DNA from: an uncultured Lachnospiraceae bacterium
GTDB taxonomy: Bacteria; Bacillota; Clostridia; Lachnospirales; Lachnospiraceae
Direction of reading: 5' to 3'
Assembly (NCBI GenBank): GCA_946566415.1
Contig: CAMNWW010000118.1
Coordinates: 1 to 6,760, forward strand
DNA: 6,760 bases
The translations under genes and the position numbers were made by a program. Below, piece after piece: positions 5,347-6,760 of this stretch. The notes under the pieces are model-generated. The model saw only the letters and a list, made by a program, of their open reading frames with translations, did no database searches and had not been told where the DNA came from. Positions within the stretch are counted from its first letter, which is position 1. Each line of letters begins with the position of its first letter.

Positions 5347-5375
5347 TTTACTTTATAGAACTTTTGGAGTATAGT
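5347..5375 (+). promoter_or_regulatory. Second candidate argC promoter
   Basis: TTTACT (5347-5352) and TATAGT (5370-5375) are 17 bp apart, with a start near 5382 and a leader of about 74 nt. It lies downstream of all ARG-box matches, so if active it might escape simple steric repression. Confidence 0.45.
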
Positions 5376-5455
5376 ATGTTTGATTTTGCCTGCAAAATGA
5401 GGGATAAAGACCGCAGGAAGCAGGAGGCGTCAGAAAAGACTGAAGGAGGAGCTTT

Positions 5456-6496
5456 ATGATAAAAGCAGGGATTATCGGATCGACCGGATATGCAGGAGGA
5501 GAGCTTGTCAGGATTTTGGCGGGGCATAAAGATGTAGAGATCTGCTGGTTTGGGTCCAGAAGTTATATTGACAGGCAGTATGCGGATGTATACAGGAATA
5601 TGTTCCGTATTGTGGACGCGGAATGTATGGACGATAATATGGAAGAGCTTGCCGGACAGGTGGATGTGATTTTTACTGCTACGCCGCAGGGATTTTGCGC
5701 TTCCTTATTAAATGAAGAAATATTGTCCAAGGTTAAGGTGATCGACTTAAGTGCGGATTTTAGGATAAAGGATGTGGGTGTCTATGAAAAATGGTATGGG
5801 ATAGAACACAAAAGTCCGCAATTCATTAAAGAAGCAGTATACGGACTGTGCGAGATCAACCGGGAAGATATCAGGCATGCAAGGCTCATCGCCAATCCGG
5901 GATGCTATACCACCTGCTCGATTTTGACGGCGTATCCGCTGGCAAAGGAAGGGCTGATTGATATGGACACGCTGATTATTGACGCAAAGTCGGGCGCTTC
6001 CGGTGCAGGCAGAGGCGCGAAGCTGCCGAATTTGTTCTGTGAGGTCAATGAGAATATAAAAGCGTATGGTGTGACGAGCCACCGGCATACGCCGGAGATT
6101 GAAGAACAGCTTTCTTATGCATCCGGCAAAACAGTGACGCTTAATTTTACACCGCATCTGGTTCCGATGAACAGAGGAATCCTCTCGACAGAGTATGCAA
6201 AGCTTACAAAGGATGTTTCCTGGGATGAAGTGAAGGCGGTTTATGACGCATATTATGGAAAGGAAGCTTTCATCCGGGTTCTGGACCGCGGCGTTTACCC
6301 GGAAACAAAATGGGTAGAAGGAAGTAATTATGTAGATATCGGATTTGAGATCGACACGAGGACCGGAAGGATTATAATGATGGGCGCTATTGATAACCTG
6401 GTGAAAGGGGCGGCCGGGCAGGCGGTACAGAATATGAACCTGGCGTTTTCTCTCCCGGAGACAAGAGGACTTGACCTGGTCCCGATGTTCCCGTAG
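5456..6496 (+). CDS. argC: N-acetyl-gamma-glutamyl-phosphate reductase
   Basis: This 346-residue cytoplasmic NADPH-dependent enzyme reduces N-acetylglutamyl phosphate to N-acetylglutamate semialdehyde, the third step of arginine synthesis. The N-terminal nucleotide-binding loop GIIGSTGYAGGELVR is at about 5-19. The catalytic cysteine is C150 in ANPGCYTT, and the conserved HRHTPEI motif (H209, H211) supplies the catalytic histidine. SGASGAGRGAK and the C-terminal DNLVKGAAGQAVQNMN are typical of the family. Length is normal. The start is supported by AGGAGG at 5444-5449 with a 6-nt spacer. It is the first gene of an arginine operon that diverges from argG under ArgR-type operators. An acetyltransferase follows after 49 bp; argJ, argB and argD would be expected further right, outside the window. 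Confidence 0.98.
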   Translation: MIKAGIIGSTGYAGGELVRILAGHKDVEICWFGSRSYIDRQYADVYRNMFRIVDAECMDDNMEELAGQVDVIFTATPQGFCASLLNEEILSKVKVIDLSADFRIKDVGVYEKWYGIEHKSPQFIKEAVYGLCEINREDIRHARLIANPGCYTTCSILTAYPLAKEGLIDMDTLIIDAKSGASGAGRGAKLPNLFCEVNENIKAYGVTSHRHTPEIEEQLSYASGKTVTLNFTPHLVPMNRGILSTEYAKLTKDVSWDEVKAVYDAYYGKEAFIRVLDRGVYPETKWVEGSNYVDIGFEIDTRTGRIIMMGAIDNLVKGAAGQAVQNMNLAFSLPETRGLDLVPMFP

Positions 6497-6545
6497 CGTT
6501 TGTCGGAAAAATTCAGAATATGCAGGATGCAGGAAGGAAACGAAT

Positions 6546-6760
6546 ATGGAAATAAAGATTCGTGCAATGACGATCAAGGATTACGACGATGTTTATCGTC
6601 TCTGGATGAAAATCCAGGGATTCGGGATTCGGAGTATCGATGATTCCCGCGAAGGTGTGGAGCGTTTTATCAGAAGGAATCCGTCGACCAGTGTTGTGGC
6701 GGAGACGGACGGCAAGATTGTGGGAGGGATCCTCTGCGGGCATGACGGCAGGAGAGGCTG
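6546..6760 (+). CDS. GNAT-family N-acetyltransferase, N-terminal part
   Basis: The reading frame starts at ATG 6546, with AGGAAGGA at 6531-6538 and a 7-nt spacer, and runs off the right edge after 71 codons. The start MEIKIRAMTIKDYDDVYRLW is the usual first strand and helix of GNAT proteins. AETDGKIVGGILCGHDGRRG gives the central strands and the start of motif A, whose Q/RxxGxG/A-type loop binds acetyl-CoA. The 49-bp gap after argC holds no terminator, so it is probably in the arginine operon. Its substrate is unknown. A role in making N-acetylglutamate is possible from context, but many GNAT proteins sit in unrelated operons. The C-terminal half is not visible, so neither length nor substrate pocket can be judged. 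Confidence 0.85.
   Translation, partial: MEIKIRAMTIKDYDDVYRLWMKIQGFGIRSIDDSREGVERFIRRNPSTSVVAETDGKIVGGILCGHDGRRG

Noticed and set aside
5747..6577. 276-codon minus-strand open frame opposite argC
   Set aside because: It overlaps the certain argC gene, and has no ribosome binding site, domain or plausible promoter.

Overview
The window looks like chromosomal DNA of a low-to-mid G+C Firmicute, most likely a gut clostridium of the Lachnospiraceae type. Strong AGGAGG ribosome binding sites, short AT-rich promoters with TATAAT/TATAGT -10 boxes, a two-gate YjiH-family membrane protein and a divergent argG/argC arginine locus all fit this. The species cannot be named from sequence reading alone.

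Layout. Positions 1-188 are an AT-rich control region with an extended -10 promoter and a palindrome just downstream of it. It drives a ureohydrolase of the agmatinase family (189-1130, +) and, 41 bp later, a YjiH-family polytopic membrane protein with two gate domains (1172-2623, +). The pair looks like a transporter plus a hydrolase for a guanidino compound or related C-N substrate; the substrate is not readable from sequence. Positions 2624-3070 hold no convincing intact gene, but do hold two inverted repeats and a short stop-interrupted reading frame that may be a gene remnant. Next comes a clearly AT-richer module on the minus strand: a HEPN toxin-like protein (3071-3469) and its minimal nucleotidyltransferase partner (3456-3752). 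Their motifs match the HepT/MntA (type VII) toxin-antitoxin class.

The right half is arginine biosynthesis. argG (3838-5067, -) and argC (5456-6496, +) diverge from a 388-bp intergenic region. That region carries at least four matches to the ArgR/AhrC operator consensus. Two of them lie on the -35 and -10 of a good argC promoter, and one lies on the -35 of the argG promoter, so both arms are probably repressed together by arginine. A GNAT acetyltransferase starts 49 bp after argC and runs off the right edge.

How the parts fit: the right side makes arginine, the left side probably breaks down a guanidino compound such as agmatine, and a laterally acquired-looking toxin-antitoxin pair sits between them downstream of argG. 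The most interesting points are the transporter/ureohydrolase pair with its own operator, the long inverted repeat next to the toxin-antitoxin genes, and the unassigned acetyltransferase in the arginine operon. I see no clear evidence of a wholly new system.
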